Below, piece by piece: positions 15,130-23,821 of a stretch of DNA of 64,000 bases; the first letter of the stretch is position 1; each line of letters begins with the position of its first letter. Position numbers and translations under genes: made by a program. The DNA is from JAKAWQ01 sp963745975 (GTDB lineage: Bacteria > Pseudomonadota > Alphaproteobacteria > Acetobacterales > Acetobacteraceae), in NCBI GenBank assembly GCA_963745975.1, contig CAVUZJ010000009.1, positions 868,001-932,000 on the forward strand. Direction: 5' to 3'. Under the pieces are notes generated by a model, which was not told the DNA's origin, made no database searches, and worked only from the letters and a program-made list of their open reading frames with translations.

Positions 15130-15726
15130 TCAGGGTGGGCGCTCGCGCATCGGGGCGGCCACGATGTCCGGCCAGAGCCGTCGGTCGCCGGCGCGGAAGA
15201 CGATCCTGAGCCGCACCAGCGCGGGCAGGGCGGCGCCATTCCATCGCCGCACCCACCCGCCGCCCGCAGCGGCGGGCTCGGCATAGGCGAGCGCGAGCCG
15301 TGCGACATCGTCCGCCAGCACGACCTGCCCCTCGGCAGGCGGCGTGAGCGGCACCGCGTGCGGCGCGAGCCGCCAGGCGAGCACGAGGCGATGGGCCGGG
15401 TCGACCGAGAGTGCCACGCTCGCCCGCCGGATGCCGCCGGGTGCGGCGCCGGCGGGCAGCTCGGTGAGGAATTCCATCCGGTCGGGCGCGCCCGCGAGCG
15501 TCGGCGGCGCGTCGAAGGCGCCGGGATCCATGCGGGCGATGAGGCCCCTCAGCGTGCGATCGACGGCGTCGAGACCTTCACCTTTGGCGATGAGGCCGTT
15601 CTCCGCCTTGCGGGCGCCGAGCCCGAAGCGCACGCCCTCGGCGAGCCCGGCGATCAGGAAGCCGAGCACGACCAGGGCGACGATCGTCTCGAGGAGGGTG
15701 AATCCGCCCTGGCCGCGCTTCCTCAC
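15130..15726 (-). CDS. gspJ: type II secretion minor pseudopilin GspJ
   Basis: A 198-residue minor pseudopilin. The cleavage site is G8/F9 (GG|FTLLETIVALVVLG) with Glu at +5. The length and the large C-terminal domain with EFLTELP fit GspJ. Its start overlaps the end of gspI by 4 bases. It would form the tip complex with GspI and GspK. Confidence 0.9.
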   Translation of the reverse strand: MRKRGQGGFTLLETIVALVVLGFLIAGLAEGVRFGLGARKAENGLIAKGEGLDAVDRTLRGLIARMDPGAFDAPPTLAGAPDRMEFLTELPAGAAPGGIRRASVALSVDPAHRLVLAWRLAPHAVPLTPPAEGQVVLADDVARLALAYAEPAAAGGGWVRRWNGAALPALVRLRIVFRAGDRRLWPDIVAAPMRERPP

Positions 15727-16130
15727 GGCCCGCGCGGCACCTGCTCCTGGAGCCGCGCCGTCACCAGCCGCACCGCGCGGTGCGCGCCCCAGGACTCGGT
15801 CACGCTGACGCGATCGAGCAGGACCTGCCCGGAAGGCGGGCCGGCGAGCGTCAGGGCGGCGAGCGGTGTGACCTGCACCTCCCAGCGAAAGCCGCTCCCG
15901 TCGTCGCCCGACTGCACGCCGGGCACGAGGCGGGACGCCCGGCCGCCCATCGCCGCGAGATGCGAGCAGGCGCGCGCGACCGCCTGATCGTAGCGGCCGG
16001 CAACGGCGGTCGCGCGGAGCCCCCCGACCGCGCCCTGGAACAGGACGGCCAGGGCGAGGGCGGCGATGACGAAGGCGACCAGCACCTCGAGCAGCAGGAA
16101 GCCGCCCGTATCAGGGCGGCGCTTTGGCAT
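15723..16130 (-). CDS. gspI: type II secretion minor pseudopilin GspI
   Basis: A 135-residue minor pseudopilin. The processing site is GG|FLLLEVLVAFVIAALA, with Glu at +5. The short globular domain has WEVQVTPL, as in GspI. The start lies 20 bases inside the end of gspH, so the two are translated together. Confidence 0.9.
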   Translation of the reverse strand: MPKRRPDTGGFLLLEVLVAFVIAALALAVLFQGAVGGLRATAVAGRYDQAVARACSHLAAMGGRASRLVPGVQSGDDGSGFRWEVQVTPLAALTLAGPPSGQVLLDRVSVTESWGAHRAVRLVTARLQEQVPRGP

Positions 16131-16539
16131 CGCCTTCCTCCACCGCCCCGGTCATCCAATCGACGGCGACCCGGCGCCTGAGATCGCCCGCGGCGAGGAG
16201 GATCGGCCCGCCGGCGGCCGTGCCGTCCGGCGCGAACGTCACCTGGACGGGTCCGGCGATGACGGAGGCGCCGGCGGGCAGCTCCGTCGGCGGGGCGGCG
16301 CCGATGCGAAGGGTGCGCGCCGCGAGGGTGACCATCACCGGGCGGTCGTGGGCGATCGCCTCGCCGCGGGCGAGGCGGAGGCCGCCGGCGACGCGGCTCG
16401 CCGCACTTTCGAGGCTGGCGGCGGGGCTCTCCGAGGGGCCGGCGGCGACCACGAGGCCGATCGCGAGCGCCAGCACGACGATCACCACCAGCATCTCGAG
16501 CAGCGTGAAGCCGCCGGTGCGTTCTGTCTTATTGGGCAA
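16111..16539 (-). CDS. gspH: type II secretion minor pseudopilin GspH
   Basis: A pseudopilin of about 142 residues. The processing site is GG|FTLLEMLVVIVVLALA. The C-terminal part resembles GspH/FimT (RGEAIAHDRPVMV). No ATG is available in the right place; TTG 16539, which overlaps the gspF stop by 11 bases, is the likely start and gives the leader LPNKTERTGG. The exact start is uncertain. Confidence 0.85.
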   Translation of the reverse strand: MPNKTERTGGFTLLEMLVVIVVLALAIGLVVAAGPSESPAASLESAASRVAGGLRLARGEAIAHDRPVMVTLAARTLRIGAAPPTELPAGASVIAGPVQVTFAPDGTAAGGPILLAAGDLRRRVAVDWMTGAVEEGDAKAPP

Positions 16540-17749
16540 GGTTGTCGAGGCCGAGCATCGCCTGGAGCAGCGAGCCGACGATCGCCGCGACCATGATCCC
16601 CATGACGATGGTGATGGCCGGCACCAGCAGGGCGACCAGGCGCTGGACGCCGAGGCGCACCTGCTCCTCGTGGATCTCGGCGGCGCGAAGGGCGATCGGC
16701 CCAAGCTGCGCGGTCTCCTCGCCGAGCCGGAGGAGCGAGACGGTGCGGGCGGGAAAGACGCCCGATTCGAGCGGCCGGGCGAGGCCGCCGCCGTCGCGCA
16801 CGCTCGCCGTCGCGCGGTCGAGTGCTGCGACGCCGGCGCGGTTGCCGAGGATCTCGCGGACGATCGCGAGTGCGGCGAGCAGCGGCACGCCGTTGACGAG
16901 CAGCGTCCCCAGCGTGCGCGTGAGGCGCGCGGCCATGGTCTCGCGGGCGAGGAAGCCGATGACGGGCAGGCGGAGCAGCAAGGCGTCGGCGGCGGCGCGG
17001 GGGCGCGGCCGGCGCAGCGCCTCGCGGGCCGCGAGCCCGAGCAGGAGGAGTGCGGCGAGGGCATAGGGCCCGTCAACGGCCACGAAGGCGCCGACGCCGA
17101 GGAGGATCCGGGTCGATTGCGGCAGGGCGACGCCGTTCTGGGCGAAGAGCGGGACGAACTCAGGGAGCACGCGGGTGAGCAGGAGTGTGACGGAGCCGAC
17201 GGCGGCGATCAGCAGCATCACCGGATAGACCATCGCCGTGCGGACGGTCGCGACCAGGCTCCGCTCGCGCTCGAAGAGGACGGCAAGGCGCTCCAGCGTC
17301 GCGGCGAGCGCGCCGCCCGCCTCGCCGGCGCGCACGAGGCCGACCAGGAGCTTGGGGAAGCTGCGCGGCTCGGCCGCCATGGCGCCCGCCAAGGTGCCGC
17401 CGTCGCGGACCGCGTCGCGGACGCGGCCGAAGACGGCGCCGACGCGCCGGTTGGGCGCCGTCTCGACCAGGTAGCGGAGCGCGCGGTCGAGGTCCTGGCC
17501 GGCGCCGAGCATGGTCGCGAGCTCGCGGATCGCCTCGGCGAGCTGTTGGCGGGAGAGCGCGCGGCCGCCGCCGATCTCGGTCTGGAGGAGTTGGACGAGC
17601 GCCGAGCCGCGGGTCGCCTCGGCGGCCGAGACCGGGAGGTTCCCCGCGCGGCGGAGCTGCTCGATGACCGACGCCTGGTCGGGCGCCTCCATGGTGCCGC
17701 GGGCGAGCGCGCCCGAGGGCTCGATCGCGACATAGCGGAAGGCGGGCAT
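16529..17749 (-). CDS. gspF: type II secretion inner-membrane platform protein GspF
   Basis: A 406-residue polytopic inner-membrane protein with two copies of the T2SSF domain. Copy 1 contains LATMLGAGQDLDRAL and SFPKLLVGLVRAGEAGG; copy 2 contains LLVNGVPLLAALAIV and FPARTVSLLRLGEETAQL. Each is followed by membrane helices. Length equals the family norm. It starts 10 bases after the gspE stop. Confidence 0.95.
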   Translation of the reverse strand: MPAFRYVAIEPSGALARGTMEAPDQASVIEQLRRAGNLPVSAAEATRGSALVQLLQTEIGGGRALSRQQLAEAIRELATMLGAGQDLDRALRYLVETAPNRRVGAVFGRVRDAVRDGGTLAGAMAAEPRSFPKLLVGLVRAGEAGGALAATLERLAVLFERERSLVATVRTAMVYPVMLLIAAVGSVTLLLTRVLPEFVPLFAQNGVALPQSTRILLGVGAFVAVDGPYALAALLLLGLAAREALRRPRPRAAADALLLRLPVIGFLARETMAARLTRTLGTLLVNGVPLLAALAIVREILGNRAGVAALDRATASVRDGGGLARPLESGVFPARTVSLLRLGEETAQLGPIALRAAEIHEEQVRLGVQRLVALLVPAITIVMGIMVAAIVGSLLQAMLGLDNLAQ

Positions 17750-17758
17750 CGGCAGGCC

Positions 17759-19471
17759 TCAGCCCTCGGCGCGCACGCTGCGCGCCAGCTCCGCAAGCGT
17801 GGTCTCGCCGGCGAGCACGGCGTCGAGGCCGGCTCCGAACATCGGGACCATGCCGCCTTCGATGGCGGCGCGCTCGATCTCGGCCTCGCCGGCGCGGGAG
17901 AATATGCGCTCGGCGATCGCGGCGTCGGGGACCAGGAACTCGGCGATCGCGCGGCGGCCGCGATAGCCGGTGCCGCGGCAGGCGGGGCAGCCCGCGGCGT
18001 GCCAGAGCATCGGGGGCGAGGATCCGGCCGGGGCGCGGCGAGCGAGGTCGAGGCGGGCGGCGAGCGCGGCGGGCGCGGGGGCGGCGCGGCGGCACTCGGG
18101 GCAGAGCCGGCGGACCAGCCGCTGGGCCAGCACGCCGCGGAGGACGGCGGCGACGAGATAGTCCTCGAGCCCCATGTCGCGCAGCCGCGTGACCGTCGCG
18201 GCGGCCGAGTTCGTGTGCAGCGTGGAGAGCACGAGATGGCCGGTGAGCGCGGCCTGGACGGCGATCTGGGCGGTCTCGAGGTCGCGGATCTCGCCCACCA
18301 TGATGACGTCCGGGTCCTGGCGGAGGATGGCGCGGAGGAGATGGGCGAAATCGAGCCCGATCTGGGGCTTGACCTGGATCTGGTTGATCCCGGGAAGCTG
18401 GAACTCGATCGGGTCCTCGATGGCGATGACCTTGCGGGTGACCGAGTTGAGCCCGAGCAGGCCGGTGTAGAGGGTGGTCGTCTTGCCGCTGCCGGTGGGA
18501 CCGGTGACGAGGACGATGCCGTTGGGCAGGGCAAAGGTTGCTTCGAGGCGGGCGACGACCGCCTCGGGCAGCCCGAGCCGGGCATAGTCGAAGGCGACGG
18601 CGCCGCGATCGAGGACGCGGAGCACGACCGTCTCGCCGTGCAGCGCGGGAACGCAGGAGACGCGGAAATCGACGTCCTGGCCGCGCACCGCGAGCTTGAT
18701 GCGCCCGTCCTGGGGCAGGCGCCGCTCGGCGATGTCGAGCCGGGCCATGATCTTGATCCGGCTGATGATGGCCGGGGCGAGGCGGGCCGGCGGGCTCTCG
18801 ATCTCGGCCAGCATCCCGTCATGGCGGTAGCGGATGCGCAGGCGATCCTCGAAGGGCTCGATATGGATATCGGAGGCGCGGGTCTCGACGGCGCGGGCGA
18901 TGAGCTGGTTGACGAGGCGGATCACCGGCGCCTCGCTCGCGAGGTCGCGGAGGCGGTCGGCGTCCTCCTCGAGCGGGGCCGCCTCGTCGGTGCCGGCGGC
19001 CCCGGGGGCAGTGTCCGGGTAGAGGCGGGCGAGCGCGGCCTCGAGCTCGATCGGGATGGCGACTTCGATCGCGACGTCGTGGCCGACCGCGGCGGCGACG
19101 GCGCGGGCGGCGAAGTCGTCGAGCGGATCGGCCATGGCGAGGGCAAGAATTCCGGCTTCCAGGGCGACCGGCAGGGCGCGGGCGGTGCGGAGGAAGCGGG
19201 ATTCGAGGCGCTCGGGGAAGAGCGGCTCGGCCGGGTAGCGGGCGGCGACGGCGAGCGGGACGCCGAGCAGGGCCGCGTAGGAGGCGGCGAGGTCGCGCTC
19301 GGCGATCAGGCCGAGCTGCTTGAGGACGAGATCGAGGCGGCCCTCGGTCTCGGCGGCGACGCGGCGGGCGCGCTCGATCGCCCGCTCGTCGCAGAGGCCG
19401 CGGGCGAGGATCAGCGCCGCCAGCGCGCCGATCCAGTCGCTGCCGCGCTCGAGTATCATCGGCTTGGGCAT
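17759..19471 (-). CDS. gspE: type II secretion ATPase GspE
   Basis: A 570-residue cytoplasmic hexameric ATPase that powers the pseudopilus. The N1E-like domain occupies the first 150 residues. Walker A GPTGSGKTTT lies near 325, the Asp/Walker B segment VGEIRDLETAQ near 393 and the His box STLHTNSA just after. A zinc-binding tetracysteine is formed by CPEC near 458 and CPAC near 495. It is the first gene of the minus-strand cluster and is divergent from gspO, with 68 bases between them for both promoters. Confidence 0.97.
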   Translation of the reverse strand: MPKPMILERGSDWIGALAALILARGLCDERAIERARRVAAETEGRLDLVLKQLGLIAERDLAASYAALLGVPLAVAARYPAEPLFPERLESRFLRTARALPVALEAGILALAMADPLDDFAARAVAAAVGHDVAIEVAIPIELEAALARLYPDTAPGAAGTDEAAPLEEDADRLRDLASEAPVIRLVNQLIARAVETRASDIHIEPFEDRLRIRYRHDGMLAEIESPPARLAPAIISRIKIMARLDIAERRLPQDGRIKLAVRGQDVDFRVSCVPALHGETVVLRVLDRGAVAFDYARLGLPEAVVARLEATFALPNGIVLVTGPTGSGKTTTLYTGLLGLNSVTRKVIAIEDPIEFQLPGINQIQVKPQIGLDFAHLLRAILRQDPDVIMVGEIRDLETAQIAVQAALTGHLVLSTLHTNSAAATVTRLRDMGLEDYLVAAVLRGVLAQRLVRRLCPECRRAAPAPAALAARLDLARRAPAGSSPPMLWHAAGCPACRGTGYRGRRAIAEFLVPDAAIAERIFSRAGEAEIERAAIEGGMVPMFGAGLDAVLAGETTLAELARSVRAEG

Positions 19472-19539
19472 ACTCGCCGGTCCGCGTTGCCCGTAACGTT
19501 CGTAAGCCTTTACGATAAGCGCTCATCACCGGACGCGCG

Positions 19540-20289
19540 ATGACAATCCCGTGGCCCGCCTGGCTCGCGATCATCGTCGGGCCGGCGATTGGCAGCCTGC
19601 TCGGCGTGTTCGTCGAGCGCCTGCCCGCCGGCCGCCCCGTCGTGCTCGGCCGGTCGGTCTGCGCCGGGTGCGGGCGGCCGCTCACGGCGTTCGAGCTGGT
19701 GCCGATCCTCTCCTATCTCCGGCTGCGCGGGCGCTGCCGCTGCGGCGCCGCTGCGATCGGGCCGTTCCACCTGGCGATCGAGATCGCCGCGGTCGCGGTG
19801 CCGGCTTCCGCGCTGCTCGCCGGACAGGGCGGCGCGCTGCTCTGGACGGGCCTTGTCCTGGGCTGGGGCCTGCTGGCGCTGGCCTGGATCGACGCTGCGA
19901 CCCTTACGCTTCCGGATGCGCTCACGTTGCCGCTGATACCGGCCGGCCTCCTCGCCGCGTGGCGGTTGGTTCCGGATGCGCTCGCCCTGCATGCCGTGGC
20001 CGCCATCCTTGGCTACGCGGCCTTCGCCCTGCTCCGCCTCGGCTGGCGCGCCTGGCGCGGCGCCGAGGGCCTCGGCGCCGGCGATGCGAAGCTGATGGCG
20101 GTGGCCGGGGCGTGGCTCGGGCTCGCCGCGCTGCCGTATGTCGTGCTCGCCGCGGGCCTTGCGGGGCTTGCGCTCGCCGGGCTCCTGGCACTTGCCGGCC
20201 GCGCCGTCGGGCGGGAGACGGAGCTGCCCTTCGGGCCGCCGCTGGCGCTCGCGATCTGGGCCGCCTGGCTCCTGCTCGGGCCCGGCTAA
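19540..20289 (+). CDS. gspO: prepilin peptidase / N-methyltransferase GspO
   Basis: A 249-residue polytopic aspartic protease that cleaves and methylates the pseudopilins of this cluster. A zinc site is formed by C41/C44 and C66/C68. The catalytic Asp residues are D118 in WIDAATLTLPD and D182 in GAGDAKL. About eight hydrophobic segments are visible. It is convergent with the second lytic transglycosylase gene, with 5 bases between the stops. Confidence 0.94.
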   Translation: MTIPWPAWLAIIVGPAIGSLLGVFVERLPAGRPVVLGRSVCAGCGRPLTAFELVPILSYLRLRGRCRCGAAAIGPFHLAIEIAAVAVPASALLAGQGGALLWTGLVLGWGLLALAWIDAATLTLPDALTLPLIPAGLLAAWRLVPDALALHAVAAILGYAAFALLRLGWRAWRGAEGLGAGDAKLMAVAGAWLGLAALPYVVLAAGLAGLALAGLLALAGRAVGRETELPFGPPLALAIWAAWLLLGPG

Positions 20290-20294
20290 ACCGG

Positions 20295-20708
20295 CTAATG
20301 ACCCGCGCTGGCGAACAGGCGCCGGGCGGCGCCGAGGACCTCGAACTGGTATCTGCGGTTGAGGATGGGCGTGTGCGAATGATAGTCGCCGATCGCCCGC
20401 ATGACGTCGCCGTGCGTCTCGTTGAGATAGACGCGGAGGATGGCGCCGGCGGCGGTGATGTTGAAGCAAGGATCGCCGATCAGCCGCGACCAGACGGCGA
20501 GCGGGGTGAGGCTGCTCGCCCGGGCGATCGGGAGCACCCAGAAGGTGTTGACCTGCATCACGCCGAGATCGTCGGTGCCGTTGGTGTTGTGGTGCACGAC
20601 GCCCGGCGCGCCCCCCTCCACGACCTGGATGGCCGGCAGCGCGCTCGGCGGCAGCGCATAGAGATGCGCCACCGCCAGCATGCAGCGGAAGAAGGGGATC
20701 GGCGTCAT
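20295..20708 (-). CDS. short lytic transglycosylase (SLT domain), copy 2
   Basis: A 137-residue paralogue of the enzyme at 8645-9052, sharing LPAIQ.VEGGAPGVVHH, DLGVMQVNT, LIGDPCFNI and AIGDYHSHTPIL. The catalytic Glu is in QVVEGG near residue 31. It faces gspO tail to tail and closes the secretion region on the right. Like copy 1 it lacks an obvious cleavable signal. Together the pair suggests wall remodelling dedicated to the T2SS. Confidence 0.85.
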   Translation of the reverse strand: MTPIPFFRCMLAVAHLYALPPSALPAIQVVEGGAPGVVHHNTNGTDDLGVMQVNTFWVLPIARASSLTPLAVWSRLIGDPCFNITAAGAILRVYLNETHGDVMRAIGDYHSHTPILNRRYQFEVLGAARRLFASAGH

Positions 20709-20761
20709 TTGTTTCCGCGACGGGCTATATCAGCTTTCGCCCCCGGCGGCACGCCCCGGCC

Positions 20762-22012
20762 TCAGTCACCGGCGGGCTTGACGTCGAGGACGCGGCTCAG
20801 GAGCCACTCGCCGTCGATCTTCTCCTCGGTCAGCGCCATCGCCAGCACTTCGCCGCCGAACACCGGAGCGGCCATGATCATGTCCGGGTGCACGCGGCGG
20901 ACCCGCTCGAGATTCCTGCGCGAGCTGACCGCCGCGACCTTTTTCGCCTCCGATCCGAGCTCGTGCGCGGCCAGGATGACGAAGGCGTTCTCCGAATCGT
21001 TGTCGGAGAGGGCGAGGACGGCGCGCGCGTGCTCGGCGCCGGCGGCGCGCAGCGTTTCGAGCTCGGTCGGATCGCCTTCCATCACCTCGGTATCGCCGAA
21101 GCTCGTGTCCTTGCCTTCGGTGATGACGAGCACGGGTGCGCCGCGCCGGCGCAGCTCGCGCGCCGTGTTGTGCGCGAGCACGCCGCTGCCGGTGATGATG
21201 AAGTGGTTGACCCGTTCCATCTTCTTCCTCCGGTTGCCCATCGTCTGGTCGAGCCGGCGCTGCACGGCCGGCCCGACCACCGCGGTGAGCGCGGTTGCGA
21301 ATACGGTGAGACCGAGGACGATCAGCGAGACGACGAACAGCCGCGCCTCGTTGCTTTTCGGCACGATGTCGCCGTAGCCCACCGTGGACATGGTTTCGAT
21401 CGTAAAATAGAACGCGGCCGGCAGATTGGTGATCGCAGGCGCGAATCCGGCGCCGAGCAGAAAAGCGCCGAGCACGCCGTAGATGATCAGCACCAGGATC
21501 GCCGCGATGGCGAAGAGCGTGTTGGCGGCGAGCGAGGACCAGTCGAACCAGCGCCGGGCCGCGACCAGGGCCACAAAGAGGACTACGACATAGATGGCCT
21601 GGCCGGTGAGCAGCCGGCCGGCGCCGCCCTCGCGGCCGGCATGGATGGCGAGGATGAGCTGGGCGATCGTCAGCCCGAGCGCCGAGAGCCAGGCGACGCG
21701 CGAGCGGGCGAGCAGGCCGAGTGCCACCACCACCTGCAGCACACCGACCAAAGTTGCCGGCACGCCGACGAGGATCAGGCGGGGGACCTCGCCCGAGATC
21801 GGATGGAGCGCATTGATGAGTTTGCCGAGGTCGAGATGCAGATACTCGGCCGCGTAGGTGCGGATCGTCGGCAGCAGCGCGATGAGGCCGGCCCCGCCGA
21901 CCGCCAGCGCCAGCGGGACATGCGGGAACCAGAGGTCCATGCGCAGGCGGCGGTACCAGCGGCGATAGAGGTATCGCCACCGCGTCGCGGTCGCTTGGAG
22001 CAGCTTGGCCAT
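20762..22012 (-). CDS. potassium channel with TrkA-N (RCK) domain
   Basis: A 416-residue inner-membrane channel. Several N-terminal membrane segments precede the pore loop with selectivity filter TVGYGD near 212 and the inner helix after it. A cytoplasmic NAD-binding RCK domain begins near 265 (HFIITGSGVLAHNTARELRRRG) and contains VMEGDPTELETL and ALSDNDSENAFV. This is the layout of the E. coli Kch type. There is no clear Arg/Lys-periodic S4 helix, so voltage gating is not supported. It is followed by the sugar importer genes read in the same direction. Confidence 0.9.
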   Translation of the reverse strand: MAKLLQATATRWRYLYRRWYRRLRMDLWFPHVPLALAVGGAGLIALLPTIRTYAAEYLHLDLGKLINALHPISGEVPRLILVGVPATLVGVLQVVVALGLLARSRVAWLSALGLTIAQLILAIHAGREGGAGRLLTGQAIYVVVLFVALVAARRWFDWSSLAANTLFAIAAILVLIIYGVLGAFLLGAGFAPAITNLPAAFYFTIETMSTVGYGDIVPKSNEARLFVVSLIVLGLTVFATALTAVVGPAVQRRLDQTMGNRRKKMERVNHFIITGSGVLAHNTARELRRRGAPVLVITEGKDTSFGDTEVMEGDPTELETLRAAGAEHARAVLALSDNDSENAFVILAAHELGSEAKKVAAVSSRRNLERVRRVHPDMIMAAPVFGGEVLAMALTEEKIDGEWLLSRVLDVKPAGD

Positions 22013-22028
22013 CCTGCCCGACCCGATA

Positions 22029-22877
22029 CTACTTCACGCCCCCGAGCGTCAGGCCCTGCACCAGATAGCGCTGGGCCCAGGCGAAAAGGACCGCGACCGG
22101 AACGGTCGCCACCAGGGCGGCGGCCATCACCTGGTTCCATTCGATCGAATAGCGCCCGGCGACGAGGTTGACGACGGAGAGCGTGATCGTCTGCTTTTCC
22201 GGCGAGCGCAGCATGGTCAGCGCCACCGTGAACTCGTTCCATCCGTTGACGAAGGTGACCATCGCCGTCACCGCGATCGCCGGCACCGCCATCGGCAGGA
22301 AGATGCTCAGCACCGCGCGCGGCTTGGTGCAGCCGTCGATCCAGGCCGCCTCCTCGAGATCGCGCGGGATCGAGGTGAAATAGGCCGAGAGCATCCATAC
22401 GGCGAAGGCGATGTTGAAGGCGGCGTAGATCACCACCACGACGATCCGCGTATTGACCAGCGTGCCGTCGCCGAAGGGAACCGCGGCCGCCATGCGGAAG
22501 AGCCCGAGGACGAGGAGGATCGGCGAGAGCATCTGCGTCACCAGAAGGAAGCGGCGATAGAGCCCCTTGGCCGCGAAGGCGAGCCGCGAGACCGCGTAGG
22601 CCGCCGGGATCGAGACGACGAGCGCGAGCAGCGTGGCACCGATGCTGATCGCGAGGCTGTTGAGGACCGCGGTGCCGAAATCGGCGGCCTGCCACATCGC
22701 GGGGAAGCTTGCGAGATCGATGTGGCGGGGAATCCAGTGCGGCGGAAACGCCAGCACTTCTTGGGTCGGCTTGAGCGCGGTCGAGAGCATCACGGCGAAG
22801 GGAAAGAGCACGATCGCGATCACCGGGGCCAGCACCAGCCAGCAGAGGACGCTGCGCCCGATCGCGCGGCGGCGCAT
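22029..22877 (-). CDS. sugar ABC transporter permease, MalG/CUT1 type
   Basis: A 282-residue permease with six membrane segments. The EAA loop contacting the ATPase reads DLEEAAWIDGCTKPRAVL near 192-210. It starts in an ATGA overlap with the upstream permease. No ATPase gene lies next to it; a shared MsmK-type ATPase from elsewhere would be needed. It ends 16 bases before the channel gene, reading towards it. Confidence 0.9.
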   Translation of the reverse strand: MRRRAIGRSVLCWLVLAPVIAIVLFPFAVMLSTALKPTQEVLAFPPHWIPRHIDLASFPAMWQAADFGTAVLNSLAISIGATLLALVVSIPAAYAVSRLAFAAKGLYRRFLLVTQMLSPILLVLGLFRMAAAVPFGDGTLVNTRIVVVVIYAAFNIAFAVWMLSAYFTSIPRDLEEAAWIDGCTKPRAVLSIFLPMAVPAIAVTAMVTFVNGWNEFTVALTMLRSPEKQTITLSVVNLVAGRYSIEWNQVMAAALVATVPVAVLFAWAQRYLVQGLTLGGVK

Positions 22878-23794
22878 CACGCCGCTTCCCGCTCTTCGAG
22901 CCGAAGATAGGCGAGCGTGATGGCCAGCACGATCGCGAGCATCGCGACCGAGACCGCGGCCGCGACGCCCGGCCGGCCGATCTGGAAGGCCAGCATGTAG
23001 AGATAGGTCACCAGGATCTGCGTCGAATTGTCCGGCCCGCCCTGCGTCATCACCCAGATGATCGGGAAGGAGTTGAAGACGTAGATCATGTTGAGCACGA
23101 CCGCGATGGTGACGAACGGACGGAGCAGCGGCAGTGTCATCCAGCGGAACTGCGCGAGGCTGCCCGCCCCGTCGATGCGCGCCGCCTCGTAGATCTCGCC
23201 CGGGATCGAGGCGAGCCCGCCCAGGAAGATCGTCACGGTGAAGGGGACCGAGACGAGGATGCCGACCCCGACCTCGACCGGGAAGGCAGTGCCGGCGCGC
23301 GCCATCCATTGTATCGGCCGCGCGATCAGCCCCGCCTCCATCAAGACCGCGTTCACCATCCCGTAATCGCCGTTGAACGACCAGAGCCAGACGATCGCCG
23401 CCATCGCGAGCGAGATCGACCACGGCAGGAGGATGATGGTGCGCGCGAGCCCGCGCCCGTGGAAATCCTGGCCGAGCACCATGGCCACGGGGAGCGAGAG
23501 GATGACGGTTCCGCCGACGACCAGGACGGTCCATTCGAGCGTACGGAGTGTCGCGCCGAGGAAGACCGGGTCGTCCAGCATGCGGACGTAGTTCGCGAGG
23601 CCGACGAACCCGCGCACCACGCCGAAGGGCGAGACGTCGTGCAGCGAGAGATCAAGGATCTCGAGGAAGGGATAGACGATGACGACGAGCGCGAGCGCGA
23701 GGCTCGGCCCGATCAGGAGCCACGGCACCGAAGCGCGGGGCACGGCGGGACGGGCGCGGCGCTGCCGGGCGCGCCCGATCGAAACTGCGGGCAA
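22877..23794 (-). CDS. sugar ABC transporter permease, MalF/CUT1 type
   Basis: A 305-residue permease, partner of the next gene. A first helix near 23-45 follows a basic N-terminus. The EAA loop is EIYEAARIDGAGSLAQFRW near 210-228, and PIIWVMTQGGPDNST is the family's conserved late segment. It lies 27 bases after the binding-protein gene in the same direction. Confidence 0.9.
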   Translation of the reverse strand: MPAVSIGRARQRRARPAVPRASVPWLLIGPSLALALVVIVYPFLEILDLSLHDVSPFGVVRGFVGLANYVRMLDDPVFLGATLRTLEWTVLVVGGTVILSLPVAMVLGQDFHGRGLARTIILLPWSISLAMAAIVWLWSFNGDYGMVNAVLMEAGLIARPIQWMARAGTAFPVEVGVGILVSVPFTVTIFLGGLASIPGEIYEAARIDGAGSLAQFRWMTLPLLRPFVTIAVVLNMIYVFNSFPIIWVMTQGGPDNSTQILVTYLYMLAFQIGRPGVAAAVSVAMLAIVLAITLAYLRLEEREAA

Positions 23795-23821
23795 TCCCTG
23801 GCCTAGCCCATCAATCGGCGA

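Noticed and set aside
16124..19543. A long plus-strand open frame opposite gspH, gspF and gspE
   Set aside because: Low-complexity Glu/Asp/Arg/Gly-rich translation in the shadow of clearly assigned secretion genes.
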